In this document: positions 7,603 through 15,394 of the stretch, in pieces
Numbering within the stretch: the first letter of the stretch is position 1
How the letters are laid out: every line of letters starts with the position of its first letter
Assembly (NCBI GenBank): GCA_020345785.1
Contig: CP070771.1
Coordinates: forward strand, 6,925,334 to 6,942,082
Direction of reading: 5' to 3'
DNA length: 16,749 bases
From: Desulfobacterales bacterium
Lineage (GTDB): Bacteria > Desulfobacterota > Desulfobacteria > Desulfobacterales > JAFDCJ01
The notes under the pieces: model-generated
Told to the model about the DNA's origin: nothing
Databases searched by the model: none
What the model saw: the letters and a program-made list of their open reading frames with translations, nothing else
Translations under genes and position numbers: made by a program

Positions 7603-8547
7603 ATGAATGACCAATCCGGGTTTAATCCCCAGAAATTTGCAGTGATCGGAGCCGGACCGGTCGGTTGCATTGTCGCCGCTTTTCTGGCCAAAGGCGGCAA
7701 TGAAGTTATCCTTTGTGACGTGATATCTGATTTACTGGCACCGGCTCTGGATCCCGGAATCACTATCGAAGGGGCGGAAAACCTCCAGCAAAAAGTTTCC
7801 AAGACCATCACGAACATCGATGAACTTGGTAAATGTGATCCTGATGTAATCATCATTACGGTTAAAGCCCATGCGCTGCCGCTGATCGCCTCCGCCATTG
7901 AAGGATTTTACCGGGAGGGAATGTATGTCGTCAGCTGGCAAAACGGAATTGATACGGAGTTGGAGCTGTCCAAAATCCTGGGTAAACTCCCCGTGATGCG
8001 GGCAGTTGTGAATTACGGCTGCGGACTTGTTGGACCGGGCCATGTGCGCATGCCGTTTCACCATCCTCCCCATTATATTCAGGAGCTTGATCCCGTATCA
8101 CATCCGGCAGCCGGTGTGATTGCCGAAACCCTCAGCATCTGCGGGCTGGAAACTGAGCATACCGATCAGATTATCTCCATGGTCTGGCGCAAAGCGGTAT
8201 TGAACTCCTGCATGAATCCGGTGTGTGCCGTAACCGGTCTGACAATGTCCCGGGCGATGAAGGATCCTATTGTTTACCAGACGGTTGATAACCTGGTAAA
8301 GGAATGTTTGAAAGTGGCCCGGGCCAATGAAATAAATCTTGGCTGGGATTTTTATCCGCACGCGATGGAATACATGGGCAGTGCGGGGGATCACAAACCT
8401 TCCATGCTCATGGACATTGAAGCCAACCGCCGAACTGAAATCGACTTTATGAACGGAAAATTTGTCGAATACGGCAAGCGGGCGGGAATCCCAACGCCAT
8501 GTAACCACACCCTTTGGACGCTGGTGAAGGGGCTGGAATCGAAGTAG
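7603..8547 (+). CDS. Ketopantoate reductase (ApbA/PanE) family 2-oxoacid reductase
   Basis: 314 residues, typical for the family. The N-terminal Rossmann domain has GAGPVG at 16-21. The C-terminal helical domain carries the catalytic lysine K197 in VWRKAVLNSCMNP and the substrate-binding glutamate E279 in ANRRTEID, equivalent to K176 and E256 of E. coli PanE. It should reduce a 2-oxoacid with NAD(P)H to the (R)-2-hydroxyacid. Because it sits between iorB and a 2-hydroxyacyl-CoA dehydratase activator, reduction of an amino-acid-derived 2-oxoacid (as in D-mandelate dehydrogenase members) is at least as likely as pantothenate synthesis; this is inference from context. The start is supported by GGGGAGG 6 nt upstream. 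Confidence 0.88.
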   Translation: MNDQSGFNPQKFAVIGAGPVGCIVAAFLAKGGNEVILCDVISDLLAPALDPGITIEGAENLQQKVSKTITNIDELGKCDPDVIIITVKAHALPLIASAIEGFYREGMYVVSWQNGIDTELELSKILGKLPVMRAVVNYGCGLVGPGHVRMPFHHPPHYIQELDPVSHPAAGVIAETLSICGLETEHTDQIISMVWRKAVLNSCMNPVCAVTGLTMSRAMKDPIVYQTVDNLVKECLKVARANEINLGWDFYPHAMEYMGSAGDHKPSMLMDIEANRRTEIDFMNGKFVEYGKRAGIPTPCNHTLWTLVKGLESK

Positions 8548-8739
8548 CGGATTAAGACAGGGCGGAGAACGCATAGGGCATAGCGTAATAGGAAAAAATC
8601 GTAGGATTTGGGGATTAGTGCTTGAGGTTTCAGGTGTCAGGTGTCAGATGTCAGGTTTCAGCCCCGCCGCTGGTCGCCGAAGTTTACCCGACTTGGGACG
8701 GCGGCCGGTTTGGCCGGAAAAGAAACTAATGAACATCGA

Positions 8740-8757
8740 ATCACGCCTTGGCGTGAT
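8740..8757. repeat. 18-bp perfect palindrome (ATCACGCC/GGCGTGAT)
   Basis: ATCACGCC at 8740-8747 and GGCGTGAT at 8750-8757 are perfectly complementary around TT. It could be a dimeric regulator's operator or simply another hairpin module of this spacer. It lies 358 bp before the activator start, which is far for an operator of that gene. Confidence 0.5.
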
Positions 8758-8829
8758 CCAATGAAGGTATTCAGTCTATTTTGAAAAAGTTTGAGCGAAG
8801 CGATTCCATCCTTCGATATTCGATATTCT

Positions 8830-8845
8830 GTCCGCCGCGGCGGAC
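8830..8845. repeat. 16-bp perfect GC palindrome
   Basis: GTCCGCCG/CGGCGGAC is fully self-complementary with no spacer, inside the composite module 8763-8879. The matching position in the 821-959 copy holds the related CTGCGG-T-CCGCAG (915-927), so the two modules share a GC palindrome at their core. Confidence 0.55.
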
Positions 8846-9115
8846 TGTTTCGTTCAGGTGAAGTTTCATATGAGGTTTCAGCAGTTAGATAATATCAAAT
8901 AACAAATTACAATGACCGAAATCCGAAATAACAAACTTGTTTTAGTCAATGGATCTGGAAATTTAACAGTTGTCACCCGCGGTAAGCGATCTATTTTGAA
9001 TCATCTGAAATCCGGACCCTGACACCTGAAATCTGAAACCTATACAAGGCATTTATTAATTATAAGGAATCGAGTTCAGTTGTCGTTATGAATCTAACCC
9101 CTAATAAATTGAGCC

Positions 9116-9892
9116 ATGAGTTCTAAACCCATCTTTGTCGGCGCCGATGTGGGGGCTTCGCGAACCAAAGTCGCCGTGATGGATGCCGAAAGGACGCTGG
9201 TTGGGTGGGCCGTGAAACGATCCGGCACGGATTTTTCTGCGACAGCTCAAACGTGTCTGGAACTATCATTAGAAAAGGCCGGCGCCGAAGAATCGGATAT
9301 TGCCAAGGCGGTTTCAACCGGATATGGGCGCAAAAATGTATCCTATGCCGTTGAATCTAAAACGGAAATCGGCTGTCATGCCAAAGGCTGCTTTTTATAT
9401 TTTCCGTTTTCGACAACCATCATCGACATCGGCGGACAGGACAACAAAATTATTAAATTGGACGACAAGGGCCTGCGCACCAACTTTAAAATGAATCGCA
9501 AGTGTGCGGCCGGTACCGGGGCCTTTCTGGAAGAAATGGCCATGCGGCTGGATGTTTCCATCGAAGAAATGGATGGACTGGCACGCCGTTCCGAAGACAT
9601 GGTCAAACTGGGAAGCTTTTGCACCGTTTTTTCAGCCACGGAGGTACTGGAAAACATCCGACAGGGCAAAAAACTGCCGGACATAGTAAAAGGTGTATTT
9701 TATTCAATGGTTAAACGCGTACTGGAAATGGACGCGCTCACTGAAAATGTGGTTATGACCGGCGGGGTCGTGGCGCACAATCCCTACATGGTAAAAATGA
9801 CTGAAGAAATTATCGGCCGTGAAATTCTGGTGCCGGACCATCCCCAGCTGACCGGCGCGATCGGGGCGGCCTTGTATGCGATGAAGGGGTAA
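9116..9892 (+). CDS. BadG/HgdC-type ATP-dependent activator of a 2-hydroxyacyl-CoA dehydratase or benzoyl-CoA reductase
   Basis: 258 residues, the standard length of these ASKHA-fold activators. The phosphate loop DVGAS starts at D10; IDIGGQDNKI and TGGVVAHN are the other nucleotide-binding motifs. C130 (KCAAGTGAF) and C169 (FCTVFSATE) are 39 apart, as are C127 and C166 of Acidaminococcus HgdC, which bridge one [4Fe-4S] cluster across the homodimer. It should hydrolyse ATP to push one low-potential electron, probably from ferredoxin, into its partner enzyme. The likely partner is the next gene, though 680 bp away. No Shine-Dalgarno is evident before the ATG at 9116. The family is certain; whether the partner is a dehydratase or a reductase is not. 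Confidence 0.93.
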   Translation: MSSKPIFVGADVGASRTKVAVMDAERTLVGWAVKRSGTDFSATAQTCLELSLEKAGAEESDIAKAVSTGYGRKNVSYAVESKTEIGCHAKGCFLYFPFSTTIIDIGGQDNKIIKLDDKGLRTNFKMNRKCAAGTGAFLEEMAMRLDVSIEEMDGLARRSEDMVKLGSFCTVFSATEVLENIRQGKKLPDIVKGVFYSMVKRVLEMDALTENVVMTGGVVAHNPYMVKMTEEIIGREILVPDHPQLTGAIGAALYAMKG

Positions 9893-10572
9893 GGTTCAGG
9901 GTTCAGGGTTCAACGTTCAGGGTTTAGTGGTTATAGGAGAGGTTGGGATTTACCAAAAGGGCCATAATTATATAGACATATGATAGCGCTTTGCGATCGT
10001 CAGGCTTTTACCAAATACAAAAGGGCGCACGGCCTAAGGCTTTCGGCGCACGAGGCATACCATAATTTTTATAAATTAGATATGTCATCCCGCGATAGCG
10101 GGGGCAAAGGTTCATTGTCGATTTAAAACAGGTTCTCATGTCTAAATATTTATGCTCGGCTGTGTAAAAGGTTTCGGGTATCCCGCCGGAAGGCGGACCG
10201 CGGCCAGTTTGATTGAAGAAGAAATCCCCTCTAACTCCCCTTTAGAAAAGGGGAGGACAACGAATTTTTGGAACCTGGACACAGTTTTAAAGATCTTGCG
10301 GGAGCGGTTTGTAACCGCGGTTAATTTGGTCGGGCCGCCATCTAAAATCGTCGATGGCCCGCTTGAAAAACAGCGGGATGCAAGCAAAAGCCACTCCCAC
10401 CAGACATTAACTTCAACCTGAATATCCATATGAATTTATTCAGTTAAATGAGGAACTAGGAGTGCGCGCTCTTGACGGCCGAAACGGCAATGATCTAAAC
10501 CAATGAAAAAAGACAGCAACTATCTTAACGAATTAAACAATCGAAACCATCAACACCATCAAAACGAACATT
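9893..10572. repeat. 680-bp mosaic repeat spacer between activator and dehydratase-family gene
   Basis: The longest spacer in the window, with no gene I can support; frames on both strands across 10142-10429 consist of repeats. A GGTTCAGG array (9893-9927) begins at the base after the stop codon. Then come a duplicated GGCGCACG (10024-10031, 10045-10052), hairpin CCCGC-GATA-GCGGG (10089-10102), hairpin CCGCC-GGAA-GGCGG (10183-10196), the GGCCAGTTTGAT module to 10225, hairpin 10235-10255, hairpin GCGGTT-TGT-AACCGC (10304-10318) and an imperfect GGGCCGCCATC/GATGGCCC hairpin (10332-10361). A degenerate ATCTTAACGA/AACCATCAAC array (10491-10570) runs right up to the next start codon. Confidence 0.7.
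10235..10255. repeat. CTCCCCTTT hairpin
   Basis: A perfect 9-bp stem, 10235-10243 with 10247-10255, has a 3-nt loop. It is related to the hairpin at 876-894. A T tract (TTTTT) follows only about 10 nt later, so terminator function is uncertain. Confidence 0.55.
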
Positions 10573-11820
10573 ATGATTGCAGAAAAAAAAATAAGCAGAA
10601 AAAAACTTAAAACCGCAGCCGCCGTCAGCCGGTTCATGGCCGATTATTATTATGAACTGGACGCCGCTGCCAAGGCCGGCAATCCCAAAATTGCCTGGTG
10701 CACCAGTGTCGGTCCGGCGGAAATACTAAGAGCCATGGGGTTTCTGGTTTACTTTCCTGAAACACATTCTGCCATGCTGGGTGCCACCCGCATGGCGTCG
10801 GACCTCATTCCGGAGGCCAACGCGCTCGGTTACTCGCCGGACATCTGCTCCTACCTGACCGCCGACATCGGTGCTTATTTGAGGGGAGTAACGCCTTTGG
10901 CCAAAGCCTATGAAGGCATCAGCGGCATCCCGCAACCGGATGTCCTGGTATTTAATACGAACCAGTGCCGAGATGTCCAGGACTGGTTTTCCTGGTATGG
11001 TGAAAAATTCAATGCACCGGTGATGGGTGTTTACACCCACCGCAACGTGGGCGGTGTCAGCAACGCTTTAGTCAGCTCCATTGCCAGCCAAATGGAGGAG
11101 CTAACCGAACAGCTGGAAAAAATAGCGGGCCGATCCTTTCAGCTTGATGAACTGAAGCGGGTAGTCGCACGGTCGCGGGAATGTTCCGAGTTATGGAAGA
11201 AAGTACTGGAAACGGCTGCCGCTCAACCGTCACCCCTAACTTTTTTTGATGCAGCTACCCTTATGGGGCCGGCCGTGGTCGGCAGAGGCACGCAAGAGGC
11301 CGTGGACGTTTTTAAAGCGTTGCTCGCCGAATTGGAAGAACGAGTAAAAAACGGCACAGGTGCAATCGACGATGAGCGTTTCAGAATCTACTGGGAGGGC
11401 ATGCCGGTTTGGGGCCGACTGCGGGCCCATTCTGAATTATTTGCCGGACTTAAGGCCAGCGTTTTAGCATCGACTTACTGCAACAGCTGGATTTTTTCCA
11501 CGTTGAATCCCGAAGATCCGTTCAACAGCATGGCCGAGGCTTATACGGAATTATTTATCGTGCGATCCGATGCAGCGAAAGAAAAATATATAATGGACAT
11601 GCTGGAGTTCTACAAAATTGACGGCATCATCTACCATGACGCCAAGACCTGTCCCAACAACTCCAACTGCCGTTACGGCATGCCGCAAAGACTCGAGCAA
11701 AAAACCGGCGTCCCCAGTCTGACAATACATGGAGATTTGAACGACCTGCGCCTGCTTTCCGATGAGCAGACCAAAACCAATGTGGAGGCGTTTATAGAAC
11801 AGTTGGAGGAAAGAAAATAG
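10573..11820 (+). CDS. 2-hydroxyacyl-CoA dehydratase / benzoyl-CoA reductase family subunit (HgdB/BcrB-like)
   Basis: 415 residues of the cluster-binding subunit family that eliminates water from 2-hydroxyacyl-CoAs via ketyl radicals, or reduces aromatic acyl-CoAs. Family features are WCTSVGPAEI (42-51), GYSPDICSYL with C92, NTNQCRDVQDW with C132, the WEGMPVW segment (274-280), C360/C366, and the C-terminal GDLNDLRLLSDEQ (387-399). C92, C132 and one of C360/C366 are the likely [4Fe-4S] ligands. The enzymes are normally heterodimeric with two homologous subunits, but only one is encoded here and CoA ligases follow directly. The ATG at 10573 has no visible Shine-Dalgarno and abuts a repeat array; a later start at M22 is possible but would shorten the conserved N-terminus. 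The substrate is unknown. Confidence 0.88.
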   Translation: MIAEKKISRKKLKTAAAVSRFMADYYYELDAAAKAGNPKIAWCTSVGPAEILRAMGFLVYFPETHSAMLGATRMASDLIPEANALGYSPDICSYLTADIGAYLRGVTPLAKAYEGISGIPQPDVLVFNTNQCRDVQDWFSWYGEKFNAPVMGVYTHRNVGGVSNALVSSIASQMEELTEQLEKIAGRSFQLDELKRVVARSRECSELWKKVLETAAAQPSPLTFFDAATLMGPAVVGRGTQEAVDVFKALLAELEERVKNGTGAIDDERFRIYWEGMPVWGRLRAHSELFAGLKASVLASTYCNSWIFSTLNPEDPFNSMAEAYTELFIVRSDAAKEKYIMDMLEFYKIDGIIYHDAKTCPNNSNCRYGMPQRLEQKTGVPSLTIHGDLNDLRLLSDEQTKTNVEAFIEQLEERK

Positions 11821-12156
11821 AAAATTGAGCAAAGCTCAATTGGTCGGTTGTCAGTTGTCCGTGGTCTGTTGTTGGCTGCTGTTATGAAGTGATGATGTCA
11901 ATTTTAACTACGCGCAACTATAAAACAAGCTTAGTTTTTAAATATCTAAATTCAGTCACTGAAAGTATATTTTCAGCTTCCTTGATAAATTTGTATTGAT
12001 TTGGATGTAGAAATATAGAATTTTACCTTAAATCAATCTTTGACAACAAACAACGGACAACGGACAACTGACGTCGGCAAGTTTGCTCACACTAGCAGGC
12101 GGAGTGATCGTTGTCATGTGCCATTATTGCATGAAATCACAAATGGAGGTAGCCCA
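11821..12156. repeat. Spacer bounded by inverted GTCAGTTGTCC arrays
   Basis: 336 bp without a gene. An array at 11842-11884 (GTCAGTTGTCCGTGGTC and on) is mirrored by 12041-12072 (TGACAACAAACAACGG and on). GTCAGTTGTCCGT at 11850-11862 is exactly complementary to ACGGACAACTGAC at 12060-12072, and about 24 of 29 positions pair overall. The interior is AT-rich. A weak promoter-like pair, TTGTAT (11991-11996) and TATAGA (12014-12019), is 17 bp apart but matches consensus poorly. GGAGGT at 12145-12150 is the ribosome site for the first ligase. Confidence 0.75.
11823..11841 (+). terminator. Hairpin just after the dehydratase-family gene, possible weak terminator
   Basis: A perfect 8-bp stem AATTGAGC/GCTCAATT with an AAA loop starts 3 nt after the stop codon. 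There is no U tract downstream, so it may act as an mRNA 3'-end stabiliser or pause rather than an intrinsic terminator. Confidence 0.35.
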
Positions 12157-13713
12157 ATGTCCTTCTGGCTGAACTTAGGTCAAATCCAAAAATTAAATGC
12201 CAAAAAGTTTCCGGATACAGTTGCATTAATGGATAAGGACCGTTCGTTTACCTATCCGGCATTGAACAAGCGGGTGAACCGGCTCGCCCATAGTCTGACG
12301 TCACTGGGACTGCAAAAAGGAGACAAGCTTGCCGTCATACTCGAAAACTGTATTGAAATCGTCGAGCTGTTTTTAGCAACCGCCAAAACCGGCATCATTA
12401 TGGTACCGATAAATTTTCGGCTGGCCGGCCCCGAGGTCGAATACATCGTCAACAATTCGGATGCCAAAGCCTTTGTCGTTCACGACCTGTTTGCCGATAC
12501 CGTGCGCCCCATAAAAGAGAAGCTGACAAATATTTCCCCTGAAAATTTTGTGATGGTCGGCGAAACAGAGCAAGGTTACCGCGAGTACGAGGATTTCATC
12601 AAAGACGCCGTCGATGATGAACCCGATGTGACGGTGGATGTCAGGGATACCTGGATTCTCATCTACACATCCGGTACCACCGGCAGACCGAAGGGGGTTA
12701 TTCGCTCGCATGAATCACATATCGCCTACTATCTGCATAATGCCGTGGATTTCGGTTTCAGTGAAAAGGATGTCTGCCTGAATGTGATGCCTTTGTGTCA
12801 CATCAACTCCATATTTTTTACCTTCACCTTTCTTTATATCGGCGGCTCTGCCTATATTCACCCGGCGATTGGCTTTAAACCGGAAGAAATTCTGGAAATT
12901 ATCGAAAAGCATAAAATTACCTTCATATCGCTGATTCCAACCCATTACACCTTGATCTTAAACGCACCCGACGATGCCAAAAGACGCGATGTCAGCAGTA
13001 TTCGCAAGCTGCTTTGTTCTTCCGCTCCCGGCCGCAAGAGTACGAAGCAGGCGGTTATGGAATTTTTCTCGGGCGTTGAGCTCTACGAGGCTTATGGCTC
13101 AACTGAAGGCGGCATTGTGACCATTTTAAAACCCGAATACCAGATGACCAAACTCGGCTCCATCGGCTTTGAAGCGCTCGGGTCCGATATTATTAAAATC
13201 CTGGATGACGAGGGCAATGAAGTTCCGGATGGTGAGATCGGAGAATTGTATTCCCGCGGTCCGATGCTTTTTGACGAATATTATAAGTTGCCCGACCAAA
13301 CTGCTGAATCGTTTAAACATGGCTTTTTTTCGGCCGGAGATATGGCCCGGCGGGATGAAGACGGTTTTTACCAACTGGTAGACCGTAAAAAAAATATGAT
13401 CATCACCGGGGGTGAAAATGTCTACCCCAGCGAGGTGGAAGAGATCGTCGGCAGCCACGAGTGCGTTCTGGATTGTGCCGTGATCGGATTGCCGGATGAT
13501 AAATGGGGCGAAAAAGTGACGGCTGTTGTGGTAAAAAAAGATGGCATCCGGCCGGAAGATATAACCGAAGAGATGATTAGAGAATGCTGCCGGGGTCAGA
13601 TAGCCGGTTACAAAACCCCCAAAGAAGTGATATTTATTGACGCAGACCAGATGCCGCGAACCCCGACCGGCAAAATACTTCACCGTAAATTAAGGGAAAA
13701 GTTTAGTAAGTAA
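12157..13713 (+). CDS. AMP-forming acyl-CoA ligase 1 (ANL superfamily)
   Basis: 518 residues. It activates a carboxylic acid with ATP and CoA via an acyl-adenylate. Core motifs are all present: the P-loop YTSGTTGRPKG (170-180), YEAYGSTEGG (A5), the GDMARRDEDGFYQLVDRKK hinge region, and the catalytic lysine K506 in PTGKIL. The length is typical of medium-chain or aromatic acid ligases. The ATG at 12157 is preferred because GGAGGT (12145-12150) lies 6 nt upstream; an ATG 39 codons earlier is in the repeat spacer and would add a non-conserved extension. Its stop codon abuts the ribosome site of the next ligase, so the two are translationally coupled. The substrate cannot be read from sequence; given the context, a 2-hydroxy, aryl or cyclic acid is plausible. 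Confidence 0.92.
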   Translation: MSFWLNLGQIQKLNAKKFPDTVALMDKDRSFTYPALNKRVNRLAHSLTSLGLQKGDKLAVILENCIEIVELFLATAKTGIIMVPINFRLAGPEVEYIVNNSDAKAFVVHDLFADTVRPIKEKLTNISPENFVMVGETEQGYREYEDFIKDAVDDEPDVTVDVRDTWILIYTSGTTGRPKGVIRSHESHIAYYLHNAVDFGFSEKDVCLNVMPLCHINSIFFTFTFLYIGGSAYIHPAIGFKPEEILEIIEKHKITFISLIPTHYTLILNAPDDAKRRDVSSIRKLLCSSAPGRKSTKQAVMEFFSGVELYEAYGSTEGGIVTILKPEYQMTKLGSIGFEALGSDIIKILDDEGNEVPDGEIGELYSRGPMLFDEYYKLPDQTAESFKHGFFSAGDMARRDEDGFYQLVDRKKNMIITGGENVYPSEVEEIVGSHECVLDCAVIGLPDDKWGEKVTAVVVKKDGIRPEDITEEMIRECCRGQIAGYKTPKEVIFIDADQMPRTPTGKILHRKLREKFSK

Positions 13714-13720
13714 GGAGGAT
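13712..13720 (+). promoter_or_regulatory. Strong Shine-Dalgarno for ligase 2, overlapping the ligase 1 stop
   Basis: AAGGAGGAT is close to full anti-16S complementarity. It begins inside the TAA stop of ligase 1 and ends 4 nt before the ATG at 13725. It indicates tight coupling of the two ligases and contrasts with the absent sites before the activator and dehydratase-family genes. Confidence 0.85.
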
Positions 13721-13724
13721 AGAA

Positions 13725-15305
13725 ATGAATTACGCCAGTTATGCCGCAATCCATGCCCGCCATTTGGCAGATAAAGTATGCCTCATCGAGAGAACACCCT
13801 CAAAAAACTTGAGACGCACCCTCACCTGGCGCCAGTTCAACGATGAGATAAATAAGGCCGCCAATTATTTGTCAAAGGAACTGGGAGTCAAAGACGGCGA
13901 CTTTGTTATGCATTTGCAGAACAATTCCCTGGAATGGATTATCACCTATTATGCCATTATTAAGCTCGGTGCGATCGTGGTGCCCCTTAATTTTCGGTTT
14001 GTGGGCAAGGATATTTTGTATGCCGCCAATATTTGCCGGCCCAAAACCTTTCTGCTGGGCTCGGAATTTTTGCCGGTGGTTCAGCCTATTCAAAAGGACT
14101 TGAAAACGGTAGAACAGTATATCTGCGTGGGTGATGAAGTACCGGATGATATGATCGATTATAAAACCATGGCCGCCTATGAAGACCTCGCTGAAGCAAT
14201 GCTTGATGTGGATGATCAGCACGACCTGGCCATGATGTTTACCTCCGGTACGACAGGCGACCCGAAGCCGGTGCTGCATACCCATTATTCCCTGAACAAT
14301 ACGGCCATCGGCAACGGCATGAGCTATTTTGTGGAAAAAAACGACAACTATGTCTTCTTCCTGCCGCTGTATCACAGCGGAACCATGTTCTTGTGGGCAC
14401 CCTTTTACGCCACCGGCGCCACCGGAACCATACTCAGAGAGTTCAGTGACCCCAAATGGATCATCGAAGCGATGGCTGAAGAAAAAGGCACCGATGTTCT
14501 TTTTGTCGTACCCATTGCCATTGCAATATTGAACGCCATCAAAAAAGGTGACATCAACCTTGCCGACTATGATCTTTCAAACTGGCGTTACATGGAAATC
14601 GGGGCCCAGCCGGTGCCCTTCGATGTCATGAAGCGGCTGGTGGAAACCCTGCCATGCGGCTCCTCCAATATCTACGGTATTACCGAGGGCGGCGGCGGCG
14701 GTCTGTTTAATCTCTATCCGGAGGAAGTGCTTGATAGACCCGGTTCCATCGGCAAACCCACTTTCGGTATGGATGCTAAAATTGTTGATTTTGAAGGCAA
14801 CGATGTACCTCCCGGGGAAGTCGGAGAGTTATTGCTTAAAACCAACCGCATGATGAAGGGCTATTTTCAGAATCCGGAAATGACAAAAAAAACCCTTAAA
14901 GACGGCTGGCTGTATACCGGCGACCTGGTCAAGGCCGACGAACAAGGTTATTATTATATCGTCGACCGGGCCAAGGACATGATCACCAGCGGCGGGGAAA
15001 ATATTTTCCCCGTAGAGATTGAGGATGCCCTGATGGACCATCCCAAGATCGACGATGTGGCTTGCATCGGATACCCGGACGAAAGGCTGGTGGAAATTGT
15101 GCTGGCCATCGTTCAGCTAAAGCAGGGGGAATCGATGACGGAGGAAGAGTTGATTGAATATGCCAAAACCAAAATGGCCAAGTACAAAGTGCCGCGCAAG
15201 GTAATCTTTGATCCGGTCATGCGAAATCCAACCGGCAAACTCATGAAGCCCAAAATGCGAGAAAAATACACCGGCCGCAAGGAGGCCTTTAAAAAGCTGG
15301 ATTAA
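13725..15305 (+). CDS. AMP-forming acyl-CoA ligase 2 (ANL superfamily)
   Basis: 526 residues with a full set of ANL motifs: FTSGTTGDPKP (P-loop, T173-P182), IYGITEGG (A5), GDLVKADEQGYYYIVDRAKD (A7/A8 hinge) and the catalytic lysine K505 in PTGKLM. It should form acyl-CoA from a free acid, ATP and CoA. It is only 11 bp from ligase 1, yet its N-terminus and internal segments (LIERTPSKN, VVPLNFRF, MEIGAQPVP) resemble ligase 3 more than ligase 1, so ligases 2 and 3 look like a tandem paralogous pair. The glycine run in the A5 region (TEGGGGG) is unusual. The start is fixed by a strong ribosome site. Confidence 0.92.
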   Translation: MNYASYAAIHARHLADKVCLIERTPSKNLRRTLTWRQFNDEINKAANYLSKELGVKDGDFVMHLQNNSLEWIITYYAIIKLGAIVVPLNFRFVGKDILYAANICRPKTFLLGSEFLPVVQPIQKDLKTVEQYICVGDEVPDDMIDYKTMAAYEDLAEAMLDVDDQHDLAMMFTSGTTGDPKPVLHTHYSLNNTAIGNGMSYFVEKNDNYVFFLPLYHSGTMFLWAPFYATGATGTILREFSDPKWIIEAMAEEKGTDVLFVVPIAIAILNAIKKGDINLADYDLSNWRYMEIGAQPVPFDVMKRLVETLPCGSSNIYGITEGGGGGLFNLYPEEVLDRPGSIGKPTFGMDAKIVDFEGNDVPPGEVGELLLKTNRMMKGYFQNPEMTKKTLKDGWLYTGDLVKADEQGYYYIVDRAKDMITSGGENIFPVEIEDALMDHPKIDDVACIGYPDERLVEIVLAIVQLKQGESMTEEELIEYAKTKMAKYKVPRKVIFDPVMRNPTGKLMKPKMREKYTGRKEAFKKLD

Positions 15306-15394
15306 TATGAAATTCACCGCCCGCTTCAGGCTTCGCTCTTCGAGCTACGACCCGACAGGTCGCTCGCGACGCAAAGAACGCAGAGTTATTTCAT

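Larger units (their letters stand above)
8548..9115. repeat. 568-bp repeat spacer upstream of the activator gene
   Basis: No supported gene. A GGTGTCAG-type array (8624-8661) is matched by its reverse complement at 9003-9040, about 340 bp away. Between them lie a GGCGGCC/GGAAAAGAAAC module (8694-8726), the 18-bp palindrome 8740-8757, a composite module (8763-8879) shared with 821-959, a duplicated TTCGATATT (8812-8827) and the 16-bp GC palindrome 8830-8845. The stretch 8880-9000 is AT-rich with nothing recognisable. Confidence 0.75.

Noticed and set aside
9088..9126. 12-codon frame starting at ATG 9088 and overlapping the activator start
   Set aside because: The AAGGA at 9064 is about 20 nt away, the peptide is unremarkable, and short overlaps like this are expected by chance.
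10142..10429. Overlapping open frames on both strands (about 89 and 95 codons) in the long spacer
   Set aside because: They are made of hairpins and recurring modules, overlap each other antisense, have no ribosome site and resemble no family I know.
11991..12019. Promoter-like TTGTAT/TATAGA pair before ligase 1
   Set aside because: Spacing is right (17 bp), but only about half of each hexamer matches consensus in AT-rich DNA; not strong enough to annotate.
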